Made by a program: the position numbers and the translations under genes. From the NCBI GenBank assembly GCA_947647735.1, contig CANSLJ010000007.1, forward strand, positions 1 to 64,000: a DNA stretch of 64,000 nucleotides, written 5' to 3'. This document shows positions 16,215 to 24,831 of the stretch, piece after piece. Under the pieces are notes generated by a model. The model was not told the origin of the DNA. It saw nothing but the letters and a program-made list of their open reading frames with translations, and did no database searches. Source of the DNA: an uncultured bacterium. Lineage in GTDB: Bacteria > Bacillota > Clostridia > Lachnospirales > Lachnospiraceae. Positions within the stretch are counted from its first letter, which is position 1, and each line of letters starts with the position of its first letter.

Positions 16215-17429
16215 ATGGGATTTTTTGACAGAAAGAAATCGGAAAAATCAGAGCAGGAACAAGCAGAACAGCAGGAAAGCCGACGGATGGAGAAGAAAGC
16301 GGACCAGCAGGAAAACCAGCGGATGGAGAAGAAGGCGGAACAGCAGGAGAAAACACAGGGGGAAGCCAATCAGACGAAACAGCAGTCTGAGATAAAAGAG
16401 TATATTAAAGGAGCTGGCGGCACGATCGTCACAAAATCCATCCTGAACGGCACTTCAAGATTAAAATGGCTGTTCAGGCAGGATGGCGGAATGGGAAACG
16501 GCTGGATCGCTTTTGGGGATAAAGATTCACAGGATTATGTGAACGATGCGAATAATATGACGGTCGTGGATTTTAACGTGCTGGCGAACATCGAGCCGAC
16601 TGTGGTGAATGTGTTTTATATGCCGATGGGGAGTGATCTGGAATTTCGGAGTGATAAGACCGGAAAATATTTTGTTGATACAAAGACAGGCAGGGAGATC
16701 CGGGAGCCGGTGAAGCATCCGGCACAGATCGCATTTGAGAAGAATCTGAAATTTTTAAATAAAAAGGATTATCCGTTGGAGTTCTTTCAGAGTTTATTTA
16801 CCAAAAGTGATAAGATGGATGTGTTTACAGCGGGGATGACGGATTTTCCGACCGGGGAAGTGGTGCTTGCTGATCCGCTGGCTTACCTTGGAAGCAGGTA
16901 TGAAACAGTTTTGGATAGAAAAATTCCGGCGGGGAGCTATCCTGTGGAACTGTCCATCTGCCGTTCAAAAATTGCGGGCCTGCGGATCGCGGCGGCACGG
17001 CTTGTGATCAGTGACAAGCCGGCTGTCCGGTATGAAACTGCCATGCCAAAGGGGAAAGGCATAGAAGATTTTGGAAAGCCGGGTGTTTTTACATTTTTCG
17101 GTGTGGATACGGGGCTTGCCTGTTTTGCGGATGCAAAAACTTCGGAGGAATACAGGATGTTTTTCGAGAACTGGCTGAGGGAAAATCCGGGAAAGAATAA
17201 ATATACGGATTATTTTGGGGCTCTCTTTCAGGAAAGTTTTAAGGCGCATCCCGAGGTACAGAACCCGGGCGGGAGCTTTCTGGAGTGGAAGATGCCGGAG
17301 ACCGGTCAAAGGATCGTTATGTTTGCAAGTGGTATGGGGGATGGTATATACAGCGGTTACTGGGGACTGGATGCGGACGGTGAAGCTGCCTGTCTGGTGA
17401 CGCCGTTTATGAATCCGGAGTATTTCTAA
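16215..17429 (+). CDS. DUF4241 domain protein with charged N-terminal extension
   Basis: 404 residues. MGFFDRKKSEK is followed by a Gln/Glu/Lys-rich repeat (MEKKADQQE / MEKKAEQQE, to about 60), likely coiled coil, then a unique middle and a C-terminal DUF4241 domain (from about 225: GEVVLADPLAYLGS, PAGSYPVELSICRS, FGVDTGLACFADAKT, GDGIYSGYWGLDADG). DUF4241 occurs in predicted immunity loci of Firmicutes; no enzymatic role is known. GAAGGAGG precedes the start. It shares its first six residues' pattern with the SUFU and DUF4261 proteins in this window. Confidence 0.82.
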   Translation: MGFFDRKKSEKSEQEQAEQQESRRMEKKADQQENQRMEKKAEQQEKTQGEANQTKQQSEIKEYIKGAGGTIVTKSILNGTSRLKWLFRQDGGMGNGWIAFGDKDSQDYVNDANNMTVVDFNVLANIEPTVVNVFYMPMGSDLEFRSDKTGKYFVDTKTGREIREPVKHPAQIAFEKNLKFLNKKDYPLEFFQSLFTKSDKMDVFTAGMTDFPTGEVVLADPLAYLGSRYETVLDRKIPAGSYPVELSICRSKIAGLRIAAARLVISDKPAVRYETAMPKGKGIEDFGKPGVFTFFGVDTGLACFADAKTSEEYRMFFENWLRENPGKNKYTDYFGALFQESFKAHPEVQNPGGSFLEWKMPETGQRIVMFASGMGDGIYSGYWGLDADGEAACLVTPFMNPEYF

Positions 17430-17484
17430 AATATAAACAGATATTATCGGGCAGTAAATAAGGAAGAAAAGGTTTATCAATAAT

Positions 17485-19032
17485 ATGGAATTCGAGAAAA
17501 TAAAAATAGACCTGATTCTGCTCAGCTGTGTCGTGCAGAGCCTGGGCAGGATGCCGGAAACGTTATATGATCTTCAAAAAGTAAAGAATTTATATTTGGG
17601 AGGAAAACCAATCAGGCTGATCGATCCATACAATGATTCGATTCCTGACCGGCTAGAGATCGTGGAGGGCGATTTCAGTGCAATTGGGAAGATGTCGAGG
17701 CTGAAAAAGCTGTTGATATCCGCCATGCCGATTGAAGATTTTTCTTTTTTAAGAACCTGTATCTCGCTGGAGGAACTGGAGATATCGGGATGTGGTGTGA
17801 TCGACTGCGCTATTTTGGCGGAGGTGACAAGCATAAAGAGACTCAGTCTGCACTATTGTGCCGGGCTGGAGCATATGGAAAAACTTCTGAAATTGTATCG
17901 GTTGAAAAGGCTTTCCTTAGAGGGCACTATGATCACGGATGCTGACTGTTTCAGGAACTGCTGGATTCCGGAAGTTTATCTGCCGGAGCATATTTTGAAG
18001 GAGAGACGGAGAGCGGAAAAGAAAGAAGAGCAGCGGAAGTCAGAGGAGAAGGGACAGCGGAAGAGGAAAGAAAAGGGAGAACAGCAGGGGACAACAGAAG
18101 AACAGCAGGAAGTTCAACATGGAACGGCAGTTTCTCGGAACAGGACAGAGGCACATCTTTGTGCGGGCGTGCCGTTCCGGGCAGCAGAGCGCAAAGCAGG
18201 TACATATTCATATACGCTGACAGAATCAAATTCGCCATTGTGGGAAGTCTACAGAGGTGCTTATGGGAATGTGAGCGAGTACATAGCGATCTTGATGGAT
18301 GAGCGGGAAAGGGCGCCGGAAACCTTTAAACTGCGCCGGCTGGAAACAGTTCCGAAAACAAATTATGAGATCGCCTTTGATAATCTTTTTGAGAATCTGT
18401 ACCATCAGATGAGTTTTTATCAGGCTTCCTGGCTTGTGCTTCCCTATCTGGCAAGGCTTATGGAAGGCTGGGAAAAAGAGGAAGATAAGGAGTGGCTGTT
18501 TCAGGGGATCATGGCAGCAGGAAGTTGTCTTGCCACAGATGTATTCGGGGATAGACCGGGAGAGGAGGATCTGTATGAGAGTTATCTGGATGTCGCCCGG
18601 GAAATACATGACATAGCTGTCAGATTTCTGGCGCAGAACATCGATTTTGTACTGGAAAAACCCATTGTCTGGAGGCGGGAATTTGCGATCGCTGTCATGG
18701 CGGTTCTGGGAGAGAAAAAGCTGGCTTATATGTTTTACCTGTCAGGGATGGAATCCTGTTATATCGTCTGTCCTGCCTGTGAAAACTGCGATGAGGAGAT
18801 CGAATTTGGTTATTTTGAGCCTTCCGAGCGGATCAAAGTCGCGAAAGCACCTTCTGAAAAGTGGGACGGGGAGAGCCTGAGAGATGTGAAGCTGTGGTTG
18901 TTTAATCTGTTTGACCTGCTGGAGGATGATGAGGGGAAGGAGAGGCTCTGCTATTATTTCGGGACTTATGAGTGCCCGGAGTGCGGAGAGGAAGTGCCGG
19001 TTTTGAAAGGAATGGAAGAATATTTTGGGTAG
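17485..19032 (+). CDS. LRR-like protein with C-terminal zinc-ribbon region
   Basis: 515-residue soluble protein in three parts. Residues about 10-165 are leucine-rich-repeat-like (LKKLLISAMPIEDFSFL, LEELEISGCGVIDC, IKRLSLHYCAGLEHM). A Lys/Glu/Gln low-complexity linker spans about 170-215. A helical domain (about 235-515) follows, with two CxxC pairs, CPACENCDE near residue 430 and CPECGEE near 500, likely binding zinc. I know no named family for the whole. The context of DUF4241, DUF4261 and SUKH genes suggests an immunity or accessory role. Confidence 0.7.
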   Translation: MEFEKIKIDLILLSCVVQSLGRMPETLYDLQKVKNLYLGGKPIRLIDPYNDSIPDRLEIVEGDFSAIGKMSRLKKLLISAMPIEDFSFLRTCISLEELEISGCGVIDCAILAEVTSIKRLSLHYCAGLEHMEKLLKLYRLKRLSLEGTMITDADCFRNCWIPEVYLPEHILKERRRAEKKEEQRKSEEKGQRKRKEKGEQQGTTEEQQEVQHGTAVSRNRTEAHLCAGVPFRAAERKAGTYSYTLTESNSPLWEVYRGAYGNVSEYIAILMDERERAPETFKLRRLETVPKTNYEIAFDNLFENLYHQMSFYQASWLVLPYLARLMEGWEKEEDKEWLFQGIMAAGSCLATDVFGDRPGEEDLYESYLDVAREIHDIAVRFLAQNIDFVLEKPIVWRREFAIAVMAVLGEKKLAYMFYLSGMESCYIVCPACENCDEEIEFGYFEPSERIKVAKAPSEKWDGESLRDVKLWLFNLFDLLEDDEGKERLCYYFGTYECPECGEEVPVLKGMEEYFG

Positions 19033-19543
19033 GCTGAGATCGATCATATTTATCGGAGGACTGATGCTTGCCATGCTGGCGGTGATCTCCGGGTATTTTT
19101 CTATAGAAACTCTCTCCGGGGCGGTTCCTGCGGAGGGTTACGAGGACAGAGGCATCTATACTTTTGTGCCCTATCAGGTGCTGCCGGTCTCGGTGAAAAA
19201 TACCGGGGCGAGCGGGCGGGACCGCCGCATGCATCCGACAAAGACCGTCTATATGGTTTATTACCGGGACACGAAAGGCGCCGGCTACCGCTGGGAGGAG
19301 CAGGCACTCAGCAGGACATCAGGGGAAAGAGCTGTGGAGGAAGGACAGACTGTGGAACGCCGGGTATTGGAGATCGTGGAAGATCATACTTATATCACTG
19401 TGGAGCCGGAGATGACAGCGGAAAGCTACAATGACGGCCTGCGGCGGAAGAGTCAGATGATTTTGGGAGCTTCAGGGGCGTATATCCTGTTTTATATTCT
19501 GGCGTGGTTTGTGGTGTGGAGCAGGAAAGATGGTATTGTTTAA
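19025..19543 (+). CDS. Two-TM membrane protein (DUF3592-like, tentative)
   Basis: 172 residues, predicted helices at about 6-25 and 148-166 flanking an extracytoplasmic beta-rich part (TVYMVYYRDTKGAGYRWEEQ). The start is taken as TTG 19025, overlapping the LRR gene stop by eight bases; it preserves the whole first membrane helix, which an ATG at 19064 would truncate. The topology of two helices around a small domain recalls DUF3592 proteins, but the match is weak. Function unknown. Confidence 0.6.
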   Translation: MGRLRSIIFIGGLMLAMLAVISGYFSIETLSGAVPAEGYEDRGIYTFVPYQVLPVSVKNTGASGRDRRMHPTKTVYMVYYRDTKGAGYRWEEQALSRTSGERAVEEGQTVERRVLEIVEDHTYITVEPEMTAESYNDGLRRKSQMILGASGAYILFYILAWFVVWSRKDGIV

Positions 19544-19557
19544 GAGGGGGAGAATAA

Positions 19558-20397
19558 ATGGGATTTTTTGATCGTTTTAAGAAAAAACAGCAGGAAAGTG
19601 TTTCCGGATCTGAAAGACGACAGGCACCGGAGGCAGATACTTTGTGTCTGCTGGTCATGGATCAGGTATTGCAGGATGTGTCTCAGGCAGGAAATCTTGT
19701 GGAGCAGGCTTTCGGCTTCGGAGTGCTGGAAAAAATGGATCAGAGTGATCCGCGTATGCTGCATATGGTGGTGAAACTGGAGGGCGTGGAATTCTGGTGT
19801 TCCTATATGCCTTTTCCGGTGCCGCAGGAGGAGATGAATCTTTCGGATGTGCCGGAATACAATTTTTTTAATGCCGAGGAGTATCAGGCATTTTGTGAAA
19901 ATAAGTCCTTCTGGATCATTGCGCAAAAGGGAGGCGGGCAGTCACTGGAGGAAAAACGTCATATCTGTCGTTTGTTTACAAGGCTGAATGCTGCGTTTAT
20001 GGAGCAGGAGGGCGCTGTGGGAGTTTATGTGAGCGCCTCAGAGCTCCTGATCAGTAAGCGGGTGTATTTACACTATGAAGCTATTCTGGAAAAAAATGCG
20101 GAAGATCCGATGTATTTTCCGGCACCTCTGTGGATCAGTATCCGCCATGGGAAAAAGGGCGATATTTCGATGATCGGAACCTGGGGACTGCGTCAGTTTG
20201 GATTTCTGGAACTCTGGTTCATGGATCCGAAGTCTGAGTGGGCACAGATTCATGAAAAACTGTATCTGATGTCGGTATTCGAGATTACCGGGAGGGAGCT
20301 GTATCAGAATATGGACACCATTGCTTTCACACCGGGGGATACGTCTGTGTTCAAAGAGCTTAACGGGGCATTGTTTATTGTCGGAGGGAATGTCTGA
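19558..20397 (+). CDS. DUF4261 domain protein
   Basis: 279-residue soluble protein. Begins MGFFDRFKKKQQ and a short disordered linker; the body (about 25-275) fits DUF4261, with hydrophobic LCLLVMDQVL, a central AVGVYVSASELLISKRVYLHY, a PLWISIRH strand, and C-terminal GFLELWFMDP. DUF4261 proteins are frequent in predicted immunity clusters. AGAGGGGGAG lies nine bases before the start. The family call is moderate; a function is not known. Confidence 0.72.
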   Translation: MGFFDRFKKKQQESVSGSERRQAPEADTLCLLVMDQVLQDVSQAGNLVEQAFGFGVLEKMDQSDPRMLHMVVKLEGVEFWCSYMPFPVPQEEMNLSDVPEYNFFNAEEYQAFCENKSFWIIAQKGGGQSLEEKRHICRLFTRLNAAFMEQEGAVGVYVSASELLISKRVYLHYEAILEKNAEDPMYFPAPLWISIRHGKKGDISMIGTWGLRQFGFLELWFMDPKSEWAQIHEKLYLMSVFEITGRELYQNMDTIAFTPGDTSVFKELNGALFIVGGNV

Positions 20398-20420
20398 GCG
20401 AGAGGGCAGTTCATAAAATA

Positions 20421-20445
20421 CTCCCTGTTTTTAGAGTACAGGGAG
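20421..20445. other. Stable hairpin between genes
   Basis: CTCCCTGT and ACAGGGAG form a perfect 8-bp stem with a 10-base loop. It is followed by A-rich, not T-rich, sequence on the + strand, so it is not a + strand terminator. Read on the - strand it is followed by TATTTTAT, but no - gene ends here. It could be a processing or stability element. Confidence 0.4.
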
Positions 20446-20474
20446 AAATAAATATATGCGGAAGGGACCTGTAA

Positions 20475-20810
20475 ATGACAGAGAGAAGAGAAGCGATAGC
20501 ATACTGCCTGACTTTGAAGGATTCCTATGAGGACTATCCTTTTCATGATCCGAACTGGTGTGTCATCAGACATAAAAACAGTAATAAGGTGTTTGCCTGG
20601 ATCTTTGACAGAAACGATCGTGTCTGGATCAATGTGAAGTGCGATCCCCAGTGGCGGGATTTCTGGCGGGAGACATTTTCTTCTGTGGTTCCTGCGTATC
20701 ATCTGAACAAGGAGCACTGGAATTCCATTATACTGGACGGAACTGTGCCTGAGGAGGATATCAAGCGGATGATCGCGGAAAGTTATGATCTGACGAAAAG
20801 GGGAAAGTGA
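20475..20810 (+). CDS. MmcQ/YjbR-family protein
   Basis: 111-residue small protein with the family's features: LTLKDSYEDYPFHDPNWCVIRH, the KVFAWIFDRNDRVWINVKCDPQ strand pair, and PAYHLNKEHWNSIILDGTVPEEDIKRMI. Members have a CyaY-like fold and are predicted to bind DNA; the cellular role is unclear. Complete length for the family. Confidence 0.85.
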   Translation: MTERREAIAYCLTLKDSYEDYPFHDPNWCVIRHKNSNKVFAWIFDRNDRVWINVKCDPQWRDFWRETFSSVVPAYHLNKEHWNSIILDGTVPEEDIKRMIAESYDLTKRGK

Positions 20811-20811
20811 C

Positions 20812-20997
20812 ATGTGTGTCATAGTGCAGGTATGCCGTAATCTGCCTGAGGAATCTGACCGAGAGATTGCCAATCTGCTTGCAGTAAAGGATCATTATCC
20901 CAAGTATGTGGTGACGCTCGATGAGTTTGCTTCGGGAAATGTCAACGGTGTGAAGATTATGTATCTGGCTGATTTTCTGTTAAAGAGCGAATACTGA
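20812..20997 (+). pseudogene. C-terminal remnant of an AAA/DUF4143 ATPase
   Basis: 61 codons matching the C-terminal end of AAA+ ATPases of the DUF4143 type: EIANLLAVKDHYPKYVVTLDEF, then a GV(K)xxxLADFLL ending. These ATPases are around 400 residues long, so the ATPase part (Walker A/B) is missing. The fragment begins right after the YjbR gene's stop with no proper ribosome site. I read it as the stump of a deleted gene and evidence of recombination at this point in the cluster. Confidence 0.7.
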
Positions 20998-21038
20998 CGG
21001 CGGCACTTCAGCTTGCTACAGAATGCATATAGAGTAAA

Positions 21039-21067
21039 AAGACAAATTGAAGTATAGAAAATATACT
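21039..21067 (+). promoter_or_regulatory. Possible promoter before SUKH gene
   Basis: AAGACA (21039-21044), a 17-base spacer and TATACT (21062-21067). Transcription would begin just before the AGAGGAGAGG ribosome site. The -35 is weak. Confidence 0.35.
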
Positions 21068-21089
21068 ATATAAAGAGGAGAGGAATGAA

Positions 21090-22547
21090 ATGGCAAAAAC
21101 AGCACAGCCCGCATGGGTAAAGCGCATTCATAAATTACTGGAACAGGCAAAAATAAAAGACAGCAGTCTGGAGCGGTTCGGTGCCAGAAGCCATCAATAC
21201 AAGCTGGCACAGCCTCTCAGTGAAGAGAAGCTCAAGAGATATGAGGAACAGAACGGCATTCAGCTTCCGGAGGAATACCGGGATTTTCTTCTGCTGGCAG
21301 GAAACGGCGGGGCCGGCCCTTATTACGGGCTCTATTCTCTGGACGTATCGGAAAAGGAGAGTCAAAATCCACGCACATACTGCGTACAGCAGGAGCCGGT
21401 CATCTATCCGAAGATGAGTGATGAAGACTGGGAACGGGCGGCTGATTCGGAGGGAAAACGGAAAGGGGAAGAAGTACATCCTTATGCCGGAGTCCTTCCC
21501 ATTGGCACCCAGGGCTGTACCCTGATGACCGGGATCATGCTGGGAGGTCCCTATCGGGGACAGGTGGTCTATTATGATGAGGATCTCTGCGGGAAACCGT
21601 TTTTTGTGCGGGAAAAAGGGTTTCTGGCATGGTATGAGCGCTGGCTCAGGGAAGTGATCGCGGGTTACAATGAGGAGGAAGCGGGATTCGGCCTGTATGT
21701 GGACGGAAAGCCCGGAGAGCTGATGGAGCTGTACCAACAGACCGATGATCCGGAGGAAAAGATTGAGATCATAGATAGTTTTTATAAGTTTGAGTCACTG
21801 CCGGGAAAACAGAAGACTTATTTTAAACAGGCATGCAGGCAGGAATCCAACATGGAAGTGCGGATGAAGCTGATCAAGATGCTGGCGCGCTTTCATGTGC
21901 CGGGGATGACGGAGGAGATTGAAAAGCTGTGGGAATACGGCGCTTATGGGGAGGCAGTTTCGATCATCACCTATGAGGGAGGATGGGAGGCCAAGGAAAA
22001 ATGGTATGAGCGGATCCTTGAAAAGATGCCTGAACTGAAAGGGACGGCTTTCCGGGATGCCTGCCATACGATCAGGACGGTGAAGGAGTGTCCGAATGTC
22101 CATGCAGGAAGATTGAAGGAGATGCTGGAGAGGGAAGATTTAGACAGAAATGATAGAATTGTGTTGTTTCAAAGTATCCGGGAACTGAAAGGTAAAGAGG
22201 AAGTGCTGGATTATTTTATAAAGTATCATAACGCGGAGGATGATGATCCCCTTATGCTGATCTATGCCGTCTGGGCGATGGAAGGCGCAGAGGATCAGCG
22301 CCTGAAGGAAATTTATGTGAGACTGCTGGACAAGTACAGGACCCATGAAAATGCAAAGTATGATTATAAGGGAAGCCAGATGGTCTTAAAAGGTGGATGC
22401 TGTATGGGAGCGAGCAGGCCGGAGGGACAGCTTGTGAGCAACCTGATGAGGCGGTTTGATCTGTTTGGGCTGGACTACCGGGGTGCGTGGAAACTGCTGA
22501 TGGACAGCGGGAGATGGAGGAAGTGGAAAGAGGAGAATGGGGTTTGA
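21090..22547 (+). CDS. SMI1/KNR4 (SUKH) family protein with HEAT-like tail
   Basis: 485 residues. The N-terminal SUKH domain (about 40-195) shows LPEEYRDFLLLAGNGGAGPYYGLYSLD, a later LPIGTQGCTLMTGIMLGG and GQVVYYDEDL. SUKH proteins are the largest group of predicted immunity proteins against contact-dependent and polymorphic toxins. The C-terminal half (about 210-485) is helical and HEAT-like and may serve in binding. A strong AGAGGAGAGG site precedes ATG 21090. The domain call is confident; the toxin it would answer is not present in the window. Confidence 0.85.
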   Translation: MAKTAQPAWVKRIHKLLEQAKIKDSSLERFGARSHQYKLAQPLSEEKLKRYEEQNGIQLPEEYRDFLLLAGNGGAGPYYGLYSLDVSEKESQNPRTYCVQQEPVIYPKMSDEDWERAADSEGKRKGEEVHPYAGVLPIGTQGCTLMTGIMLGGPYRGQVVYYDEDLCGKPFFVREKGFLAWYERWLREVIAGYNEEEAGFGLYVDGKPGELMELYQQTDDPEEKIEIIDSFYKFESLPGKQKTYFKQACRQESNMEVRMKLIKMLARFHVPGMTEEIEKLWEYGAYGEAVSIITYEGGWEAKEKWYERILEKMPELKGTAFRDACHTIRTVKECPNVHAGRLKEMLEREDLDRNDRIVLFQSIRELKGKEEVLDYFIKYHNAEDDDPLMLIYAVWAMEGAEDQRLKEIYVRLLDKYRTHENAKYDYKGSQMVLKGGCCMGASRPEGQLVSNLMRRFDLFGLDYRGAWKLLMDSGRWRKWKEENGV

Positions 22548-22622
22548 GCACCTGAGTTGTCGGAAAAGAGAAAGTCCGCAGTCTTTTCTGCTTACAGTTT
22601 ATTATGTGAGGGGATGTTTTAC

Positions 22623-23933
22623 ATGAACTTTCAGGACGAAATGAAAAAGATGTTTCTGCGTGTTACGGATGGAGGCGTGGAGCCGGCCGAGTGGGAACAG
22701 TGGTGGAATGAACATAAAAGCCAGCTGGAGGAGGCGCTGACCAGAGGAGACTTAAATCGGATCATGCCGGCGTTCTGGAGCAGCAGTTATTATAGCATGA
22801 CAAAAACCCAGAGCGGGGTCGCCTATTATTTTCATGCCCAGGGGCGTCCGGTGAAAACTTCCGATTATTATGAGAAAAAGGCGGAGGAGGAAGAGGCGCA
22901 GAGACAGCGGGAAGCGATGGAAAAGTTTCAGGAACGGACCGCGCCGGAAAGATTTCGATGGGAGAGGTATCTGGAAGAACATCCGGCAGGGGTGGTGGAG
23001 TTTGACTGGAAGCACCTTCTGGGAACGCCGCCCGGACAGAAAGCTGCGCTGGTCTTTTCCTATAAAAAAACGCGCACCGAAGAGCAGTGGAAGGAGACCC
23101 GGGAGGAGCTGCAGCTTCGACTAAAGGAAAATATGCAGGCAAAAATTGCGCGCCTTGCGAAGGCATACGGCATGAAAAAATCCGGGCCGAAGACTTTTGT
23201 GAAGGAGAAAAACGGACTGGTATGTGTTTTGAAGTTTATCGGGTATTTCCGGGGCGGCGGTTATGAGGCGATGCCTTATTATATCTGCCCGATTTATGCG
23301 CTTGATACGGGGATTTTGGGACTGCCCGGTCATATCAGTCAGGGAGAATATTTTCAGAGGATGCAGCGGGACTGGGGTGTGATCCAGTATGGCACGACTG
23401 CCGTGGATGCAGATGAGGTGGAAAAGATTAACCGGAAATTTGACGAGATCCTGACGTTTCTTGCGGACGGGATATTTCCGGAATGGCAGAAGATTGACTC
23501 GTTGGAGGCCTATTTTGCAAAGGAACGTCAGGATTATCTGAAGGCAACGGAAACCGGACCCGTGAATATCCGAACCGGCAGGCCTATGTGGGATCTGGAT
23601 GAGAGAGGACAAAAGCATCCCTGGCGGGCGGATGATTATCTGTTCGGGGTGTGGGGTCTGCTCTCGGGAAGAGAAGAAGAGGGGTATGGAAAGCTGGTGG
23701 AATGCGTAGAGTATGGCGCAGACTATATGGAAAGATGCCTGAAAGAGAGGCCCGATGCCTATAATGACCTCAGGGATCCGATGGCGGTTCTTTACTATAA
23801 TGCGGGACTTTTTGCACAGACACGGCAGATCGCGGACCGGAAGGAACGCAGAGCGGAGATTTTGAAAGTTTATGAGGATGTGTGCGGGTTTATGCGGTAT
23901 TATCATGGATTGGCGAAGCGCACCGGGCGGTAA
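22623..23933 (+). CDS. Hypothetical protein, end of immunity-like cluster
   Basis: 436 residues from ATG 22623, preceded by GAGGGG at nine bases; a TTG start at 22557 would add 22 poorly conserved-looking residues. It is soluble, with an N-terminal helical part (QDEMKKMFLRVTDGGVEPAEWEQWW), a Glu/Gln/Arg-rich coiled stretch (about 85-115) and a C-terminal helical region (YGKLVECVEYGADYMERCLKERPDAY). I recognise no named domain. It is last in the one-directional run. Confidence 0.6.
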   Translation: MNFQDEMKKMFLRVTDGGVEPAEWEQWWNEHKSQLEEALTRGDLNRIMPAFWSSSYYSMTKTQSGVAYYFHAQGRPVKTSDYYEKKAEEEEAQRQREAMEKFQERTAPERFRWERYLEEHPAGVVEFDWKHLLGTPPGQKAALVFSYKKTRTEEQWKETREELQLRLKENMQAKIARLAKAYGMKKSGPKTFVKEKNGLVCVLKFIGYFRGGGYEAMPYYICPIYALDTGILGLPGHISQGEYFQRMQRDWGVIQYGTTAVDADEVEKINRKFDEILTFLADGIFPEWQKIDSLEAYFAKERQDYLKATETGPVNIRTGRPMWDLDERGQKHPWRADDYLFGVWGLLSGREEEGYGKLVECVEYGADYMERCLKERPDAYNDLRDPMAVLYYNAGLFAQTRQIADRKERRAEILKVYEDVCGFMRYYHGLAKRTGR

Positions 23934-24030
23934 GGCTTTCTGAAAGATGAATGAAGTTTTTAAGATACTTTAGTGGGGGTGGCAATAATAAGCTGATGAA
24001 ATTTTCTGCTAAAGAGGGAAATTAGGAAAA

Positions 24031-24086
24031 TCTTAAGAAAATCACAGGAATTTCATTGAGATTTTCAGCCAGGACGCAGGTATACT
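24031..24086 (+). promoter_or_regulatory. Putative autoregulated promoter of the VanRS-like pair
   Basis: TATACT (24081-24086) is the likely -10. Upstream, short TC(A/T)-type boxes occur near 24031, 24042, 24053 and 24064-65, roughly every 11 bases. That suggests tandem response-regulator sites, as known for VanR-controlled promoters, though matches between boxes are loose. Confidence 0.45.
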
Positions 24087-24125
24087 GAACAGGATTAGCA
24101 GCAATCTCTGAGAAAGGAATGCTTT

Positions 24126-24827
24126 ATGTCTGAAAAAATTTTAGTTGTCGATGATGAAGAGGATATCGCTGATCTGCTGGAGGTCTATCTGCGGAATGAA
24201 AACTATATCGTATATAAATGTTATACTGCAAAGGAGGCGTTTTCCTGCATCGAGCAGGAGGAAATGGATCTTGCCATTCTCGACATCATGCTGCCGGATA
24301 TGGATGGTTTTTCTATCTGCCGGAGGATCCGGGAAAAATATACTTATCCGATCATCATGCTGACAGCAAAAGATGAGGAGATGGATAAGATCATGGGCCT
24401 TACCCTGGGGGCGGATGACTATGTGACAAAGCCTTTCCGGCCGCTGGAGGTGACAGCCAGGGTAAAGGCACAGCTTCGGCGGTATAAAAAGTATTCCGGG
24501 GGAGGAATGGAAGAGGAGCAGGGGGAGATACTCTGCTATAGAAAGCTGAAGCTCAATACAAAGACCTATGAGTGTATGCTGGAAGGGGAGGATATTTCCC
24601 TGACGCCTACGGAATTTTCTATTCTGCGGATTCTGCTGGAAAATCAGGGGACGGTGGTAAAGCTGGAGGATCTGTTCCATGCGGTATGGAAGGATGAGTA
24701 TTACAGCAAAAACAGCAGCACCATCACAGTGCATATCCGCCATCTGCGGGAAAAATTGAGGGACATCGGGGAAAAGCCCCAATATATCAAGACAATATGG
24801 GGCGTGGGCTATAAGCTTGGAGGATGA
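24126..24827 (+). CDS. VanR-like OmpR-family response regulator
   Basis: 233 residues. Receiver with acceptor Asp53 in LAILDIMLPDMDG, MLTAKDEE and Lys102 in YVTKPFRPLEV; winged-helix output with SLTPTEFSILRILLENQG and TITVHIRHLREKL. The overall wording, including VVDDEEDIADLLEVYL and LGADDYVTKPFRPLE, is strikingly close to VanR of glycopeptide-resistance clusters. The partner kinase follows immediately. No van ligase, dehydrogenase or dipeptidase genes lie nearby, so the regulon is unknown. Confidence 0.93.
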   Translation: MSEKILVVDDEEDIADLLEVYLRNENYIVYKCYTAKEAFSCIEQEEMDLAILDIMLPDMDGFSICRRIREKYTYPIIMLTAKDEEMDKIMGLTLGADDYVTKPFRPLEVTARVKAQLRRYKKYSGGGMEEEQGEILCYRKLKLNTKTYECMLEGEDISLTPTEFSILRILLENQGTVVKLEDLFHAVWKDEYYSKNSSTITVHIRHLREKLRDIGEKPQYIKTIWGVGYKLGG

Positions 24828-24831
24828 GATT

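Noticed and set aside
21069-21074. TATAAA with TTGAAG 16 bases upstream
   Set aside because: Start point would fall past the ribosome site of the SUKH gene; the TATACT 7 bases upstream fits better.
23121-23906. 261-codon minus-strand ORF
   Set aside because: Lies wholly opposite the 22623 gene; Ile/His/Pro-rich composition typical of antisense reading.
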